Source: Blastocatellia bacterium AA13 (GTDB lineage: Bacteria > Acidobacteriota > Blastocatellia > UBA7656). From it: a DNA stretch of 64,000 bases. Where the stretch lies: positions 62,001-126,000 of the forward strand of contig QHVH01000003.1 in the NCBI GenBank assembly GCA_003222245.1, in the 5' to 3' direction. Below, one piece after another: positions 17,542 through 27,200 of the stretch (its first letter is position 1; each line of letters opens with the position of its first letter). The notes below the pieces were generated by a model. The model did no database searches. It had not been told where the DNA came from and worked only from the letters and a program-made list of their open reading frames with translations. The translations under genes were made by a program, and so were the position numbers.

Positions 17542-18192
17542 TCACCGTTGCTCAACCAACGGAAAGTGTTCGCTAACGAACGCAGCTACAATTTCCGTCA
17601 GCCGGCTCAAACGGCCTTCGAAGAAGTGATCCGCGCCCTCGACAATCTCCAATTGCTTAGGCCCGCTAAGGGCTTCGACAAAGCGCCGCAGATCTTCCGG
17701 CTCGCCGAATTGATCCAGTTCGCCCTGAACGAAGAGCTTCGGCTTGACGCAGGCGATAGCAGGATCGAACACATATCGCGACACCGGGAAGCCGGCCGCG
17801 ATCAAAGCCTTTGCGCGCTCCTCTTCGCAGGCCATCGGCCACATCACCATCGCGCCGAATGAAAATCCAGCGAGCAGCAATTCAGCGCCGGGATAGCGGT
17901 TGGTCACGAAATCAATCGCCGCAAGCAGATCCTCCTTTTCACCGACCCCCTGATCGTGTTCGCCCTGGCTCCGACCCACACCGCGAAAATTGAATCTCAG
18001 AACCGCGAAACCGCTTTCGTTGAGTACGCGAGCCAATCGAAAAACCACTTTGTTGTGCATGGTTCCGCCGAACAGCGGATGAGGATGGCAAACGACGGCA
18101 GCGCGAGTAACCTTGCCCGGCCCTTCCTTGATCAAGCCTTCTATTCGGCCGGCCGGTCCGTCGAAAAATATGTTGCCGCTGAGATCGGTCAT
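17542..18192 (-). CDS. Alpha/beta hydrolase (dienelactone-hydrolase-like)
   Basis: The 216-residue protein has the CHPHPLFGGTMHNKVV start block typical of a small bacterial hydrolase family, the nucleophile elbow GFSFGA, the acid in QGELDQFG and the histidine in EGADHFF. FNFRGVGRSQG marks the oxyanion region. It has no signal peptide. Substrates of this family are mostly unknown. The gene lies 72 nt upstream of the dehydrogenase on the same strand. Confidence 0.88.
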   Translation of the reverse strand: MTDLSGNIFFDGPAGRIEGLIKEGPGKVTRAAVVCHPHPLFGGTMHNKVVFRLARVLNESGFAVLRFNFRGVGRSQGEHDQGVGEKEDLLAAIDFVTNRYPGAELLLAGFSFGAMVMWPMACEEERAKALIAAGFPVSRYVFDPAIACVKPKLFVQGELDQFGEPEDLRRFVEALSGPKQLEIVEGADHFFEGRLSRLTEIVAAFVSEHFPLVEQR

Positions 18193-18302
18193 GGGTTTGA
18201 GGCCTCCGATGCTACCACGTGTTGATTGTCGCTATCGAGGAGACGACAATTGATGCGGTCGTGAAATTTGAAGTCGAATATTTTTTTAGAAGGAGGAGTC
18301 GC

Positions 18303-18770
18303 ATGAACGAATCCGCGTTCAGAGAAAATATTGTTGAATTGCTGAAGGGAGGACAGGCTCATCTGAAGATTGAAAAAGCGCTCAAAGGAGTTGGTGAGTC
18401 GATTCGCGTCGCACGCCCCAAAGGATCCGATCATTCTATCTGGGATCTCGTTGAGCATCTTCGAATCGCGCAGGACGACATTTTGAAATACATGTTTGAT
18501 TCGGCTTATGAGGAAATGAATTTCCCCGACGATTACTGGCCGCCCAAGGACAAGGCGCCGACAAATGAAGAATGGAATCATTCGGTGGAAGGACTAATCG
18601 GCGGTGTTAAGCGCCTGATCGAACTGGTCGAGGACCGCTCGTTCGATCTGACGGCCGCTATTCCGCACGGAGAATGGCGCACGTACCTTCGTGAAGTTCT
18701 TCTGGCGGCCGATCACAGCGCCTATCATCTCGGCCAGATAGTACAGCTTCGAAAGCTGCTGGAGGCATGA
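18303..18770 (+). CDS. DinB-like four-helix-bundle metalloprotein
   Basis: A 155-residue protein of the DinB/YfiT superfamily. The metal-binding histidines are visible in IWDLVEHLR (near residue 48) and in ADHSAYHLGQIVQLR (near 140). The family includes thiol transferases and stress-induced proteins of unclear role. ATG 18303 was chosen because AGGAGG lies about 8 nt upstream and the bundle begins there; an in-frame upstream start at 18219 has no such site. It is transcribed divergently from the hydrolase gene, with a 110-nt gap. Confidence 0.85.
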   Translation: MNESAFRENIVELLKGGQAHLKIEKALKGVGESIRVARPKGSDHSIWDLVEHLRIAQDDILKYMFDSAYEEMNFPDDYWPPKDKAPTNEEWNHSVEGLIGGVKRLIELVEDRSFDLTAAIPHGEWRTYLREVLLAADHSAYHLGQIVQLRKLLEA

Positions 18771-18815
18771 GACTGCTGAAAGATGTTACCTGAGCGCGAG
18801 ACTGCTTAAAGAATA

Positions 18816-19463
18816 TCAGCGTCGAGCGCGGCGGGTTCGAGGCCGTAATATCCCCGAGAGAGCCATGGAAGTCACCTCTTTAGAGATCTGCTCGGGCGTG
18901 AGTCTCCCCTTGGGGTTGTACCAGCGCGAGAGCCAGAGAATCATCCCCAACAGGCTGAACGAGGCGGCGGTTATGTCGATATCTCGCAGCCGGCCCTGGG
19001 CTTTGAGTTCCTTCAACGTGTCGCGGATCAGATTCACATAAACCCGTTTGCGTTGATCTACTTTTCTCCGGTGAGCCGGAGCCAACCCTGCTACTTCGTC
19101 GACTACAATTGTGATGGGGTTGTTTCCTCTTGGCGTGCTCCGGCTGGTGATCAACTGAACGTGATTGGTTATGATTGCGCGCAATCGCTGCTCGGCGTCG
19201 GCTATAGCGCCGGCTGGAACTATGACCTGCTCTTCGAGCGAGTCGAGTCCGAAATTCATGATGCGGAAGAGGAGATTTCTCTTCCCCGAGATGTGGTGAT
19301 AGAGCCCCGCTTTGGTAATCCCGACCGCTTCAGCGATGTCGTTCATCGAAGTGGCGTCGTAACCCTTATCGCAAATGATTTCCGCGGCAGCGCGGTAGAT
19401 TTCACCGAGACGATCCGGTTCATTCGAGTTTGGCGAGCTAAACGGGTTTTTTGTTGTCCTCAT
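18816..19463 (-). CDS. TetR-family transcriptional regulator
   Basis: The 215-residue regulator has a TetR N-terminal HTH (about 20-65: IYRAAAEIICDKGYDATSMN, then AEAVGITKAGLYHHISGKR). The C-terminal ligand domain resembles those of KstR2/FadR-like TetR proteins. ATG 19463 is preferred over 19505. It is convergent with the DinB-like gene, ending 46 nt after it. No operator palindrome was recognised upstream, so its targets are unknown. Confidence 0.88.
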   Translation of the reverse strand: MRTTKNPFSSPNSNEPDRLGEIYRAAAEIICDKGYDATSMNDIAEAVGITKAGLYHHISGKRNLLFRIMNFGLDSLEEQVIVPAGAIADAEQRLRAIITNHVQLITSRSTPRGNNPITIVVDEVAGLAPAHRRKVDQRKRVYVNLIRDTLKELKAQGRLRDIDITAASFSLLGMILWLSRWYNPKGRLTPEQISKEVTSMALSGILRPRTRRARR

Positions 19464-20106
19464 ATTCAGGAATTCCAGCCAGCCGGACGCGGTCACATCG
19501 TGCAAAGATGGCCGCTAAATCGTCTATTGAGTTCTTGAAAGAAAGCGGCTGAACAATCCGATTGGCGCCTGAATCGGATCTGTTTCCTCGCGAGCAGGCT
19601 GATGGAAACTGATCGAGCGAGTACCAGCGCCTATATTCGAAGCGCGAACTTAACCATTTTCAAGGGTACTTGTAAAGAAGAATCTGCGTCGAACCTCTGC
19701 AATAACAATGGCATCGCCGGCAAGTCTGAATATATGGAAGAGGCTTCGATCGGGTGACAAAGATTACCACTATCCCGGTCCGGTCAAGTACGGTGGATTA
19801 AGCTATTCGTCTAGTTCTAGTGATCGGCCCGGAAGCGTCGGTGCTCCACAGCTAACCGCGCGACGTTGGTTGAGTTGGTGTGCTAGCGTTGAATCCCTTT
19901 TTTTCTTATCGTACTTATCGTACTTCTTTGCCTTGAGCCTATGGCATGTTATGACTTGTCATGTTTGTCATGTTCATGTCATTTTTATTGCCTTGCTTGG
20001 GACTCCATGCCATAATGACAGCGGTCTAAGCAACCCTGTAATAAGGCTTTGGCCTTGTGAAAACGCTATTGAGAGCTATCGGTGGAGTGAATGTGAAAAA
20101 GCTGTA
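19464..20106. other. Gene-poor, AT-richer stretch with short simple repeats
   Basis: No gene is supported in these 640 bases. Between about 19890 and 20000 there are short direct repeats (TTATCGTAC twice, TGTCATG and CATGTCAT motifs) and T-runs. A plus-strand open frame at 19708-20115 has low-complexity composition (repeated CH, SYLSYFF) and no homology I can recognise. Base use differs from flanking genes, consistent with acquired or decaying DNA. Confidence 0.4.
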
Positions 20107-20178
20107 GGGGCGTAAGAGACTCGAACTCTCAAAGGTTCTTCATGTTTTGGAGAACCTGTAGCAACCAGCTACCGCCCC
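20107..20178 (-). tRNA. tRNA-Trp-like element (CCA), non-canonical and possibly a pseudogene
   Basis: On the minus strand, 72 nt fold as a degenerate tRNA. The 5' end GGGGCG pairs with the 3' end CGCCCC. The T arm GAGAG-TTCGAGT-CTCTT is perfect apart from one G-U pair and matches bacterial tRNA-Trp closely. The block CTCCAAA is a normal tRNA-Trp anticodon loop (T33, CCA, A37). It is flanked by AGGTT and, after eight extra bases (ACATGAAG), by AACCT, which pairs with AGGTT. Alternatively the 8 bases extend the stem to 7 bp with an 11-nt loop. The D arm is short (TAGC, 5-nt loop, GCTA), the variable region is about 2 nt, and CCA is not encoded. Confidence 0.55.
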
Positions 20179-20217
20179 GTGGTTAGAAACGGCCGGTGAA
20201 CCTCGACCAAGAGTTTG

Positions 20218-20706
20218 TCACTGGCCGTTCCTATTTTCCTTAGTCCAATATCTGCGGCCTTCCCTAACTACTGTATCCCCATCTCCAACTTTTTTATTCA
20301 ATACCCTATAGACGTAGTTGTCATTCACAACAAGGCCCCGTGTCTTAAGTTCTGCTCTTATATCTCTTGGCTCAATACCAACAGCGCCAGATTGCCTAAT
20401 AACCTCGACTATCGCTTTGGATTTGTTCACGTCGCTCTGATCAACGTCCCCAAAATCTGCCGTATTTGCTTCTCTGGGTTCCTCCTCTGCGGTCTGCCCA
20501 AGAGCCCTTAGTATCTGATTCAAGGCTCCCCGCCAGCTGCTCGCTTCTAGTTGGATACGGCCCAATTGGATCATTCGATCTGCGATTTCCTTTTTGATTT
20601 CGGCTTCTTCAGACTCTTTTGCCCTCAGTTGGTCTTCTACCCAAGGTCTGTGCTGAATAGCCTCATCCCGGTTCATAATAATCTTACTCGCATCGACGAC
20701 AGCCAT
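20218..20706 (-). CDS. Small coiled-coil/winged-helix protein of unknown function
   Basis: I do not recognise the family. The 162-residue protein starts at ATG 20706 (AAGGAAG about 8 nt upstream). Residues 15-65 are charged and predicted coiled coil (RDEAIQHRP, AKESEEAEIKKEIADRM). After an acidic linker, residues 95-155 look like a winged helix (AIVEVIRQSGAVGIEPRDI, then YVYRVLNKKV and a basic wing REGRRYW). A nucleic-acid-binding role is inference. It ends 39 nt upstream of the tRNA-Trp-like element on the same strand, so both may be on one transcript. Codon use is more AT-rich than in neighbours, suggesting transfer. Confidence 0.7.
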   Translation of the reverse strand: MAVVDASKIIMNRDEAIQHRPWVEDQLRAKESEEAEIKKEIADRMIQLGRIQLEASSWRGALNQILRALGQTAEEEPREANTADFGDVDQSDVNKSKAIVEVIRQSGAVGIEPRDIRAELKTRGLVVNDNYVYRVLNKKVGDGDTVVREGRRYWTKENRNGQ

Positions 20707-20861
20707 CCTACACTTCCTTCGTTTTTGACACAATTCCCCATTTAGGTTAATTTCGTGATTAACTTGGGAGGCCCGTGGGATTAGTTTTCAGCTTCAGATT
20801 AGGACACCACCGTTAACTACTGCTTGACACCAGGCTGCGCCGCCTAATATCGTCGGCCGAA

Positions 20862-21902
20862 ATGACCGAGCCAGTGCGCTCCGTGCGTTACCTTTTCATG
20901 AATGACGAGCACGAGCTGAGATCGGGCTGGCGGCTGCTCATCTTTATCTTTGTTTCATTCGCCCTTCAACTTCTCTTCTCAGGCATCGTGGGAACGCTGG
21001 CCGTCTTGTCGCCGGCGCTGCGTTTCTATCTTCAGTTGTCGCCGGACGCCGGCGTCGGCCGCATATTGATCTTTTACGTGCTTGGCTCAACCATAAATCT
21101 GGGAGCCATCCTGGTTTCCAGTCTGCTATGCGCGCGGCTGCTCGAGCGGCGCGGTCTCGCTTCGGTTGGCTATAAATTCCATTCGGGTTGGGCCCGTGAT
21201 TTCGCCGTCGGAATCGGCATCGGAGCCGCCGGAATTGGGCTGGCGGTCGCAATCGAAAGACTATGCCGCGCGATTCTTTTCGAGCAACGCATCAACGCGT
21301 CATCTCTGTTGGTTCTCGAGGGCGCGGCGTTGTTTGCGCTCTTCATCATCGCGGCGGCGTTCGAAGAGATGCTTGCGCGAGGCTTCGGGTTTCAAGCGCT
21401 GCTTCATAACGTTGGGCCGTTGCCCGCGCTGGCGTTGACCTCGATAGCGTTCGGGCTGCTTCATATAAACAACGAGCATGCTTCGCTCTTCTCGACCTTC
21501 AACACGGTTCTGGCGGGGTTGTGGCTCGGAGTCGCCTACCTGAAGACGAGAAGCTTATGGCTTGCAACCGCGCTGCACGCCTCTTGGAACTTCACCATGG
21601 TTTTTGTGTTCGGATTGCCGGTCAGCGGAATCACCAGTTTTCAAAATATGTCCTGGCTCACCGGTCATAGCCTGATTCCGACATGGGTCTCCGGTGGAGA
21701 TTACGGACCTGAAGGCGGCGCGGCGGCCACAATCGCTCTCGTTTGCTTGACGCTGTTTGTATGGAAAAGCAAACTGTTCAAGCCCTCGGAAGAAATGCTT
21801 GAAGCCATTCGACATGGAAAACCGTCCGAGCGGTATACGACGATCTTCGGAGAGGATTCGAAGCGTAATTCAATTTCAGGCGACTCCGATTCAGAGGGAT
21901 GA
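20862..21902 (+). CDS. CPBP-family intramembrane metalloprotease
   Basis: The 346-residue multi-pass membrane protein has the CPBP (Abi/Rce1-like) motifs: EE at 168-169 with Arg173 (FEEMLARGF), His201 in FGLLHINN and His239 in LHASWNF. The family comprises membrane glutamic/metallo-proteases used in prenyl-protein processing, peptide maturation or immunity; the substrate here is unknown. Eight or so hydrophobic helices are visible and the C-terminal 60 residues are hydrophilic and cytoplasmic. The stop overlaps the start of the threonine dehydratase gene by 4 nt (ATGA). Confidence 0.9.
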   Translation: MTEPVRSVRYLFMNDEHELRSGWRLLIFIFVSFALQLLFSGIVGTLAVLSPALRFYLQLSPDAGVGRILIFYVLGSTINLGAILVSSLLCARLLERRGLASVGYKFHSGWARDFAVGIGIGAAGIGLAVAIERLCRAILFEQRINASSLLVLEGAALFALFIIAAAFEEMLARGFGFQALLHNVGPLPALALTSIAFGLLHINNEHASLFSTFNTVLAGLWLGVAYLKTRSLWLATALHASWNFTMVFVFGLPVSGITSFQNMSWLTGHSLIPTWVSGGDYGPEGGAAATIALVCLTLFVWKSKLFKPSEEMLEAIRHGKPSERYTTIFGEDSKRNSISGDSDSEG

Positions 21903-22882
21903 ACATGATTGAGACAATGCCGGCGCCGGGCCTTACAGACGTCCTTGCCGCCAAACAGCGGATTGCTGGATATCTGCCGCGCACTCCGCTAATCAACTAT
22001 CCCGCCATCGATCAGGTGACTGGAACAAGAACTTTCATCAAACACGAGAACGTTCAACCCGTCGGAGCGTTCAAGGTGCGCGGCGGTATCAACCTGATAT
22101 CTCAGTTGTCCGAGCAGGAGCGCGCGGCCGGCGTCATCGCCGCTTCGACCGGAAATCAGGGCCAGTCCGTAGCCTACGCGGCTAATCTATTCGGCGTGAG
22201 AGCGGTGATCGTTGTGCCCGAGAATGCGAACCCGTTGAAGGTTGCTTCGATGCGAAACCTTGGAGCGGAGGTCATAGCTCGGGGAGCCGATTTCGACGAA
22301 GCTCGCGTGCAATGCGAGCTGATCTCGCGCGAGCAAGGCCTCAGATACGTCCATTCGGGCGACGAGCCGCTTCTCATAGCGGGAGTTGGAACGATCACGC
22401 TTGAAATCCTCGAAGACGCGCCCCAGATCGATACGATTATCGTTCCAGTAGGCGGCGGCAGCGGGGCAGCGGCGGCGTGCGTGGTCGCGAGCGCCATCAA
22501 CCCCAACATCAAGGTCATAGCAGTCGGGGCCGAGCGAGCTCCAGCGGCATGCAATTCGTGGCGAGCTCGCAGACTGGTCGAGGACAAGACTGATACCGGC
22601 GCGGAGGGACTTGCGACAAGAACGGCGTTCGCTCTGCCTCAGAGCATTATGTGGCAGCATCTCGACGACTTCATTCAGGTGAGTGAAGAAGAAATCAGAC
22701 TCGCAATTAGGCTCCTGATAGAAAAAGCGCATACGCTCGCGGAAGGCGCGGGCGCGGCATCGCTCGCGGCGGCATTGAAAATTCGCGCGAGGCTTGTCGG
22801 GAGGAACGTCGCGCTGGTGCTCACGGGCGGGAACATCACACTGGATCAGCTTCGATCAGCGCTAGCGGAACCGTCAGAATAA
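21899..22882 (+). CDS. Threonine/serine dehydratase (PLP, no ACT domain)
   Basis: A 327-residue fold-type II PLP enzyme with Lys59 in GAFKVRGG, the ASTGNQGQS phosphate/substrate loop, the PLP phosphate loop GGGSGAA and the GGNI block near the C terminus. It lacks the C-terminal regulatory domain of biosynthetic IlvA, so it fits catabolic threonine dehydratase or a related serine/hydroxyaspartate enzyme. ATG 21899 overlaps the protease stop; a second ATG at 21905 is possible. Translational coupling with a CPBP protease has no obvious metabolic logic. Confidence 0.88.
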   Translation: MNMIETMPAPGLTDVLAAKQRIAGYLPRTPLINYPAIDQVTGTRTFIKHENVQPVGAFKVRGGINLISQLSEQERAAGVIAASTGNQGQSVAYAANLFGVRAVIVVPENANPLKVASMRNLGAEVIARGADFDEARVQCELISREQGLRYVHSGDEPLLIAGVGTITLEILEDAPQIDTIIVPVGGGSGAAAACVVASAINPNIKVIAVGAERAPAACNSWRARRLVEDKTDTGAEGLATRTAFALPQSIMWQHLDDFIQVSEEEIRLAIRLLIEKAHTLAEGAGAASLAAALKIRARLVGRNVALVLTGGNITLDQLRSALAEPSE

Positions 22883-22905
22883 GCAAACATTCATTTCGCG
22901 CTACA

Positions 22906-23045
22906 TCTCCTTCGCACCGGGGGCTGCGCTGCGCTGACCCCCGTCTATTGACGCGTTCCCCTTCAGGGAATATAGCTATCTCTCCTTCGCACCGGGGGCT
23001 GCGCTGCGCTGACCCCCGTCTATTGACGCGTTCCCCTTCAGGGAA
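22906..23045. repeat. Two direct copies of a 65-bp GC-rich intergenic repeat
   Basis: Copies at 22906-22970 and 22981-23045 (period 75) are virtually identical. Each has two hairpins: CGGGGG with CCCCCG around a CTGCGCTGCGCTGA loop, and TTCCC with GGGAA around CTTCA. Relatives lie inverted at 50883-50973 and, more weakly, at about 57629-57650. The position after a stop codon suggests a repetitive extragenic element that may end transcription. The minus-strand frame through it only reads the repeat twice. Confidence 0.85.
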
Positions 23046-23152
23046 CAATTTAAAAAGTGTCCAAGCCCACCGCTGACCGGGAGGCTGTTATTCGGGCATC
23101 TATGCAGAATGCAAAACCGATGATCTAACTTCCCGTTTTTGCAATAGCCTAG

Positions 23153-23518
23153 CTAGCCGGTTAGCTTAAACGTGAAGTGAATTGTTCCTTCCAGAGCCCC
23201 ATCGGACTTGAACTCCCATCGCTTCGCCGCATCAAGCGAGACTGATCTGAAGATGTTCTGGCCTCGAACAAACTCGGCCTTTGTAACTTTGCCGTCTTTG
23301 CCAACCGCCACCTGAACTATAACGACCCCCTCGATTCTGTATCGCTGAGCAAGCGTCGGATACACCGGCAGCACTCGCTTGACGGCGTGCTTCTCGATGT
23401 TCACTTCTTCATCACCCAGCCCCGCCGACATTGCGTGCGAAAGGCAGCTCAATGAGAGCGACCCCAGAAACAACAGCACAAACACCCTAATTAATTTCTT
23501 TTTGTATCGAACAGCCAT
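23153..23518 (-). CDS. TonB C-terminal-domain protein (energy transducer-like), copy 1
   Basis: The 121-residue protein has an N-terminal hydrophobic helix (about 9-30) and a TonB C-terminal domain: VLPVYPTLAQRYRIEGVVIV, then VGKDGKVTKAEFVRG and SLDAAKRWEF. It lacks the long proline-rich spacer of full TonB, so it may be a periplasmic TonB-like protein rather than a transducer spanning to the receptor. ATG 23518 is used. It is about 60% alike, by eye, to the next protein, indicating tandem duplication, and lies downstream of an Oar-like receptor. Confidence 0.85.
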   Translation of the reverse strand: MAVRYKKKLIRVFVLLFLGSLSLSCLSHAMSAGLGDEEVNIEKHAVKRVLPVYPTLAQRYRIEGVVIVQVAVGKDGKVTKAEFVRGQNIFRSVSLDAAKRWEFKSDGALEGTIHFTFKLTG

Positions 23519-23585
23519 CGGTCCCCTTATACCGAGAATACGATCACATCCCTCGAATATTGCGCGGCTCATAAGCGAGTCCGCA

Positions 23586-23987
23586 TCAATCTCTCAACCT
23601 AAACGAAAAGTTTATCGTGCCTTCGAGTGAGTTGTTCGGAGGCGCATGGAACTGCCATTGGCGGGCTGCCTCAAGCGAGACTGATCTGAAGATCGAATGA
23701 CCGCGAACGAAATCCGCCTTCGCAACCCGCCCCTCGTGATCGACACGCACTTCCACGGTTACGATGCCTTCGATCCGATACTTTTGAGCCAGTACCGGGT
23801 AGGGCGGCTGCACTTGATTCACGGCATATTTTTCGATGTTCCGATCCTCTACGAATCGAACGCCGTTCAGCCACATGTTGTGAACCGAATCGCCTTTCGC
23901 GGTGTTCGGCTGCGCCGGCTGTAGAGTCAGCGCCGCCAAAATCACCGCAAGCCAACCAAATTTTCGCTTTAATCCCTTGATAATCAT
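23586..23987 (-). CDS. TonB C-terminal-domain protein, copy 2
   Basis: A 133-residue paralogue of the preceding protein with a signal/anchor helix (about 8-25) and the TonB domain blocks PPYPVLAQKYRIEGIVTVEV, ADFVRGHSIFRSVSLEAARQ and a final beta strand. ATG 23987 was chosen because AAGGTGG lies 5 nt upstream. The gene starts 10 nt after the remnant gene ends and ends 67 nt before copy 1 begins. Both copies may serve the receptor encoded upstream. Confidence 0.85.
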   Translation of the reverse strand: MIIKGLKRKFGWLAVILAALTLQPAQPNTAKGDSVHNMWLNGVRFVEDRNIEKYAVNQVQPPYPVLAQKYRIEGIVTVEVRVDHEGRVAKADFVRGHSIFRSVSLEAARQWQFHAPPNNSLEGTINFSFRLRD

Positions 23988-23997
23988 GATTGCCACC

Positions 23998-24195
23998 TTA
24001 ATAAGTGAACTTCAGTCGATCCAGATTCGCGGCGGAATTGATCGCGGTGATCTTTGCGCCGGCTACCGGCTCGCTCGTTTAATTCCGAACATAGCCTGAC
24101 AAGGCGCCGCCCGTAATCCGCGACAATACACCCCTGCTCGGCAGGCCGACGGCCAGGGTTGAAATGATTGCCAGGAAAATTAAGGCTCGCTTCAT
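23998..24195 (-). pseudogene. Remnant of a carboxypeptidase-regulatory-like domain protein with an internal stop
   Basis: From ATG 24195 (GGAG 5 nt upstream) the frame encodes a signal peptide (MKRALIFLAIISTLAVGLPS) and reaches a TAA at codon 39 (24079-24081). In the same frame translation would continue as TSEPVAGAKITAINSAANLD and stop at 23998, which is the conserved core of the domain found at the N terminus of the neighbouring receptor (GEPIAGARIFALN). I read this as a degraded partial copy of an Oar-type receptor start. A real 38-residue peptide cannot be excluded. Confidence 0.65.
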
Positions 24196-24228
24196 ATCGA
24201 CTCCGTGATGCGCTGGTATTTTAGCTCG

Positions 24229-27200
24229 TCAAAAGACGAGCTTGAGTGCGAGCTGAATGACTCGCGGGCCGCCGCCGCCTATTCCGGGCACTCCGCCGGC
24301 AACGTCCTGGGTTCGAGGCGAGAGGCCGAATAAAGGCTCGCTTAACCTGCGTTCAGGCAGCGCGAGATTCGTCGTGTTGAACAAATTGAACAGTTCGAAG
24401 CGGCTCTGAACTCGAAGTCGTTCGCCGATGCGCGTGTCTTTCAAAATCGAAAGATCTACGTTCTTGTAACCTGGACCGGTGAATGTATTGCGGCCGAGAC
24501 CGCCGAACTGACCGACGCCCGGCACGATCGCGGCCGGCAGCCGAGTGGCCGGATCGAGCGGCAATGATCTATTCAGAAAAACCTGGCCGTCCTTATTTAT
24601 AAAGACGCCCGGCGCGTCATTCGGACGGACGAATGCGCTGCCCGTGAGCGAGGGGTCGGCTCCCAGAAGCGCCGTGAAGGGCTGGCCCGTTCGGAAGGTC
24701 GCGATTCCATTCACCTGCCAGCCTCGTACCCACTGGTTTCGCTTGAACGGAAGATCGTAAGTACATCCGGCTGTGAATTGATGCGCTATATCGAAGACGG
24801 ATCGTGCTCGTTCCTGACGAAGATCGCGGCTGTCTTGCTGCGTTCCGGAATCGCCGGTAAAGCCAAACGGATCGGCCGAGTTATCGATCGACTTGCCCCA
24901 GGTGTATGTGCCCAGAAGCGAGAGACCGCGGCCCATGCGCTTGTTGAACGTGGCCTGCAGCGAGTGATAGTTGGAATCGGAGCCCGTCTCGAAGTAATCG
25001 ATGGCGCCCGCGACAAATGGCGTGAGATGAAGCAACTGACTCGGGCGGCGGCTGTTGATGTTATTGGGGTCGGCAGTCGAAAGAGGCTTGCCGCTCGCAT
25101 CTACGCCGGGAATGTAAACTGCCTGGTTGATGTTTCGAGCATCAACCAGTTTTGTCCCGAGCGAGCCTACATAGCCTACCGAGACGATCATCGTCGAGCC
25201 GAGCTCGCGCTGTACGGTTAAGTTGAAGTGCTGTGCATACGGCGTCCGCAGGTTCACATCGTAAGCGTTGAAAGGCGCCGGCAATGGAATCAAGGTTGCG
25301 GGGTTGAATATTCCTCCAAGCTTACCCGGTCCTCGCGGCGCTACGCTCAGCTTCAGATAAGGACTACTCGGGTTGTTCTGGCTAAGGTTGCTCGAAAGCG
25401 TATGAACGATCGTGTCGTAGAAAATTCCATAGCCTCCGCGAAGAACCGTTCGACCGTCGCCCGTCATACTCCAGGCAAAACCCAGCCGCGGCGCGAAGTT
25501 GTTGTGGTCGCCTTTGTATAAGCCGTCCTTTGTATCCACACCAGGAGTGAAAAGACCGCGCTCGAATGTAAAGTTCGTCAGTTCATGCGTGGGACTATCT
25601 ATGACCGTATCGAGCTCGTAACGCAGCCCGAGGTTCAGGACAAGCCTCCGCGAAATTTGATAATCATCTTGAATGAAGAATCCGGCTACCGTCTGGTTCC
25701 ACGGGCTCGCGAACGGGCGTTGAAACTGAACGACCGAGCCCGGGATACCTAAAATGAAGTCCGCCAGCGGGCTGATATGCGAAGCCGCGCCCGTGAACGC
25801 GAGCGAACCTTCTCCGGGCACGAAGGTCGACATGAACTGCCTCAGCAGTCTTATCTCTCCGCCCGTCTTCAATGCGTGGCGTCCATAAATAAACGACAAC
25901 GAGTCCGAGAAATAGTAGTTGCCGAAACGCGATATAACCGGATAGGCGATGGCCCCAAAGGTCGACACGCCGGGCGCCGACATTATGAAAAGACCCTTGC
26001 TCGACTGGACGCCGGTGAAACCGACATCCGAAGGACTGTCCTGGTTTTGCGGAAGTTGATCCAGGAAGTGGTGGTTGTAGCCGAACCTGAAATCGTTGAC
26101 TGTTCTAATTCCAAAGCTGTGGGTATACGCCGCCGCGAGATTCTGCGTGCGCGTTCTCTCTATGAGACCGAATCCCGGAAAGCTCGGAGGCCGGCTTGTG
26201 GAGAACCTCACGCCTTCCAGATTGATCGGATAAAACGTGTCACTGTCCGAAACGTAATATCGCGCGTTGATGACGTCGTCTCCCGTAAGCAAATGGTCGA
26301 CTCGACCGATCGCAAAATCGTTTCTTCCGGTCAGCGTCGGCGTCGAAAGAAAGTTGCCGAAACCGCTCTGAATATTTGGAACCGGCACATACTTCTTCAA
26401 AATCGCCGCTGATACCGGATCGACCGGCAACTGAACGGCTTGCCCCGTCGCCGGATTGAAGAAGATCCCGTTTCGCTGCGCGACCGTAGGTACATTAGAG
26501 AACTGCGGGCTGCCAGCCCTCAGACGCTGGCCTTCATAGTTGCCGAGGAAAAACGTCTTGTCTTTAAGAATGGGCCCGCTCACCGTTGCGCCGAACTGAT
26601 TGTTTACGAAATGCGACGCCGCCCGTCCGGCGAGATCCTCGAAATGATTGGGTGCATCCAGCTTGTTGTTGCGAAGAAATTCAAATAGCGTGAAGTGAAA
26701 ATCATTCGAGCCGGATTTCGTCACGATGTTGATCATTCCACCCGAGTGATAGCCGAGCTCGGCCGAACCCAGGCTGGTGATCATCTTGAATTCCTGAATC
26801 GCGTCTATCGAAACGTGGGCCGACAAACCGTCCGATACCGAGTTAGTGTTGTCAACGCCGTCTACCAGAAACGTAAGCGAACGGTCCCGCTGACCGGATA
26901 TCGCAAACGGTCCATTCCTGGCGCCGCCTTCGGCCCCGCTCCTGAGCGACGGAGTCGAGTTGACGTTCGCGACCAGGCCTCCAAGCTGAAGAAAATTCCT
27001 GCCGTTGATCGGCAGTTCGGTGATCTGCTTATTTTCTATTACGATTCCAAGCACCGAGCTCGTCGTCTCGGTTATCGGAGCGCTGCTCCCAACGACGTTG
27101 ATCTGTTCGCTGGCGCCAGCGGGCGTAAGCTCGAAGTCTACTCGGGCATCTTCGTTCACTCGCAAGATCAGCTCGCGATTCACGGATGTATATTGATCCG

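Noticed and set aside
19708-20115. Plus-strand 135-codon open frame
   Set aside because: Low-complexity product from short DNA repeats, no Shine-Dalgarno, overlaps the tRNA-like element.
22906-23045. Possible CRISPR array
   Set aside because: Only two copies with a 10-nt spacer, repeat units of 65 bp with two hairpins, and relatives elsewhere as single copies.
22836-23048. Minus-strand frame encoding a duplicated peptide (FPEGERVNRRGSAQRSPRCE twice)
   Set aside because: The duplication merely reflects the 65-bp DNA repeat, which also occurs in other gaps; no start signal or family.
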